From: Bacilli bacterium | Lineage (GTDB): Bacteria > Bacillota_I > Bacilli_A > RFN20 > CAG-826 | Reading direction: 5' to 3' | DNA length: 6,536 bases | NCBI GenBank assembly: GCA_017551465.1 | Contig: JAFZLN010000024.1 | Span: 1 to 6,536, forward strand | In this document: positions 6,035 to 6,536 of the stretch, in pieces | Position numbering within the stretch: the stretch's first letter is position 1 | Layout of the letters: every line of letters starts with the position of its first letter | Program-made: the position numbers and the translations under genes | Notes under the pieces: generated by a model | The model's input: the letters and a program-made list of their open reading frames with translations, nothing else | The model's database searches: none | What the model was told of the DNA's origin: nothing

Positions 6035-6062
6035 TTGATAATAAACGCAATTCTTATATAAA
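6035..6062 (+). promoter_or_regulatory. Candidate promoter for the downstream sensor gene
   Basis: TTGATA (6035-6040) and TATAAA (6057-6062) are separated by 16 bases in the 70-base gap after the DegV stop. No terminator separates the DegV gene from the next frame, so read-through transcription is also possible. A weak GGAG (6069-6072) lies 15 bases before ATG 6088, further than usual. Confidence 0.45.
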
Positions 6063-6087
6063 ATATACGGAGTTGTGATTATTAATT

Positions 6088-6536
6088 ATGCAAAACAATC
6101 AGCCATAATATAAAAAAAGCCTATCCATTAAAAACGTCGGTTGGACTCTCGGTGGTTTTGGTATTGTCATTGTCGCGATGTTAATCGTCTCTTTGTACAT
6201 GCTTTCTTTTCAATTTAAGAATGTCAAAAAGACCACCCAAGATTATGTCAACTTAAAACTATCAGCGATGGATGTCCAATCAGCCTCTGATTATTTAACT
6301 GATCAAGCCCGTACTTTCGTAGTCACTGGTGATGATGAATATATCTTTAATTATATTAAAGAAAGTTTTGAAACAAAAAGAAGAGAAACCGCTCTTGAAA
6401 CATTAAAAAATGAACTTGGTGATATCAAAGCCTATCAAGACTTAAGCAAAGCTGTTGATTCTTCTGTCGCCTTAATGGATACAGAATATTATGCGATGCA
6501 TTTAACTATTAAGGCATTCGGTAATAACTATAATCC
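6088..6536 (+). pseudogene. N-terminal part of a membrane sensor protein, frame interrupted by TAA at codon 7
   Basis: ATG 6088 reads MQNNQP, then TAA (6106-6108), then an open frame that runs off the window. Counting the stop as codon 7, the continuing protein has a basic start (YKKSLSIKNVGW, 8-19), one membrane helix (about 18-41) and an extracytoplasmic helical region with DYLTDQARTFVVTGD (68-82) and TKRRETALETL. This pattern occurs at the N-termini of Bacillota membrane receptors that end in GGDEF, PAS or histidine-kinase output domains. The output domain lies outside the window, so it cannot be named. No ATG, GTG or TTG lies between the stop and the helix; ATG 6178 falls within the helix and would truncate it. 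A single C-to-T change (CAA to TAA) would explain the interruption. Alternatives are a sequencing or assembly error, or initiation at a rare codon such as ATT 6127. Confidence 0.6.

Noticed and set aside
6015..6056. Inverted repeat TAAGAAT...ATTCTTA after the DegV gene
   Set aside because: Seven pairs with a 28-base loop and no T run; not a credible terminator or structured RNA.
6106..6108. TAA recoding or a reassigned stop code to explain the interrupted sensor gene
   Set aside because: TAA ends four other genes in the window at natural C-termini, and no recoding element is visible. Mutation or error is simpler.
1..6536. Mobile element, CRISPR array, phage, toxin-antitoxin or other defence system
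   Set aside because: No transposase, integrase, regularly spaced repeats, target-site duplications or nuclease motifs were seen on either strand.

Overview
The window looks like a chromosomal segment of a low-GC, Gram-positive-type bacterium, i.e. Bacillota or a Mycoplasmatota-like relative. The reasons are AT-rich composition, AAGGAG/GGAGG-type ribosome binding sites, a lipobox lipoprotein with a Ser/Thr-rich linker followed by Big2-like repeats, a DegV/FakB-family protein and a MepA-like MATE transporter. All seven complete stops are TAA or TAG, but every tryptophan codon seen is TGG, so nothing here requires a non-standard code.

Layout. Positions 1-1218 hold a co-directional cluster on the + strand: the C-terminal end of an unrecognised membrane-associated protein, then two small membrane proteins that are tandem paralogues (two N-terminal helices plus a small beta-rich domain ending in IECY...YVD). 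A hairpin terminator closes this unit at about 1221-1244. A stand-alone gene with a good promoter and ribosome binding site (1325-1987) encodes a zinc-ribbon protein with a C-terminal membrane anchor. After a 170-base gap with a perfect TATAAT box and an inverted repeat in the leader, 2158-3669 encodes a 503-residue surface lipoprotein built as two copies of a Big2-like plus carbohydrate-binding-like module, with no catalytic domain visible. A bidirectional terminator (3684-3718) separates it from a convergent MATE transporter gene (3717-5078, - strand).

The MATE gene is divergent from a DegV-family gene (5127-6017, + strand). They share a 48-base intergenic region dense in short repeats. Downstream, 6088 to the window edge holds the N-terminal part of a membrane sensor protein of the kind that usually precedes GGDEF or kinase/PAS output domains. 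Its reading frame is interrupted by TAA at codon 7.

Functional coherence is limited. The first half is mostly cell-envelope proteins of unknown role, and the second half is transport, a probable fatty-acid-binding protein and a signalling receptor. I do not see a mobile element, CRISPR array, tRNA, rRNA or recognisable defence system. The points most worth checking are the interrupted sensor gene, the tandem paralogous membrane proteins, the duplicated-module lipoprotein and the repeat-rich divergent promoter region.
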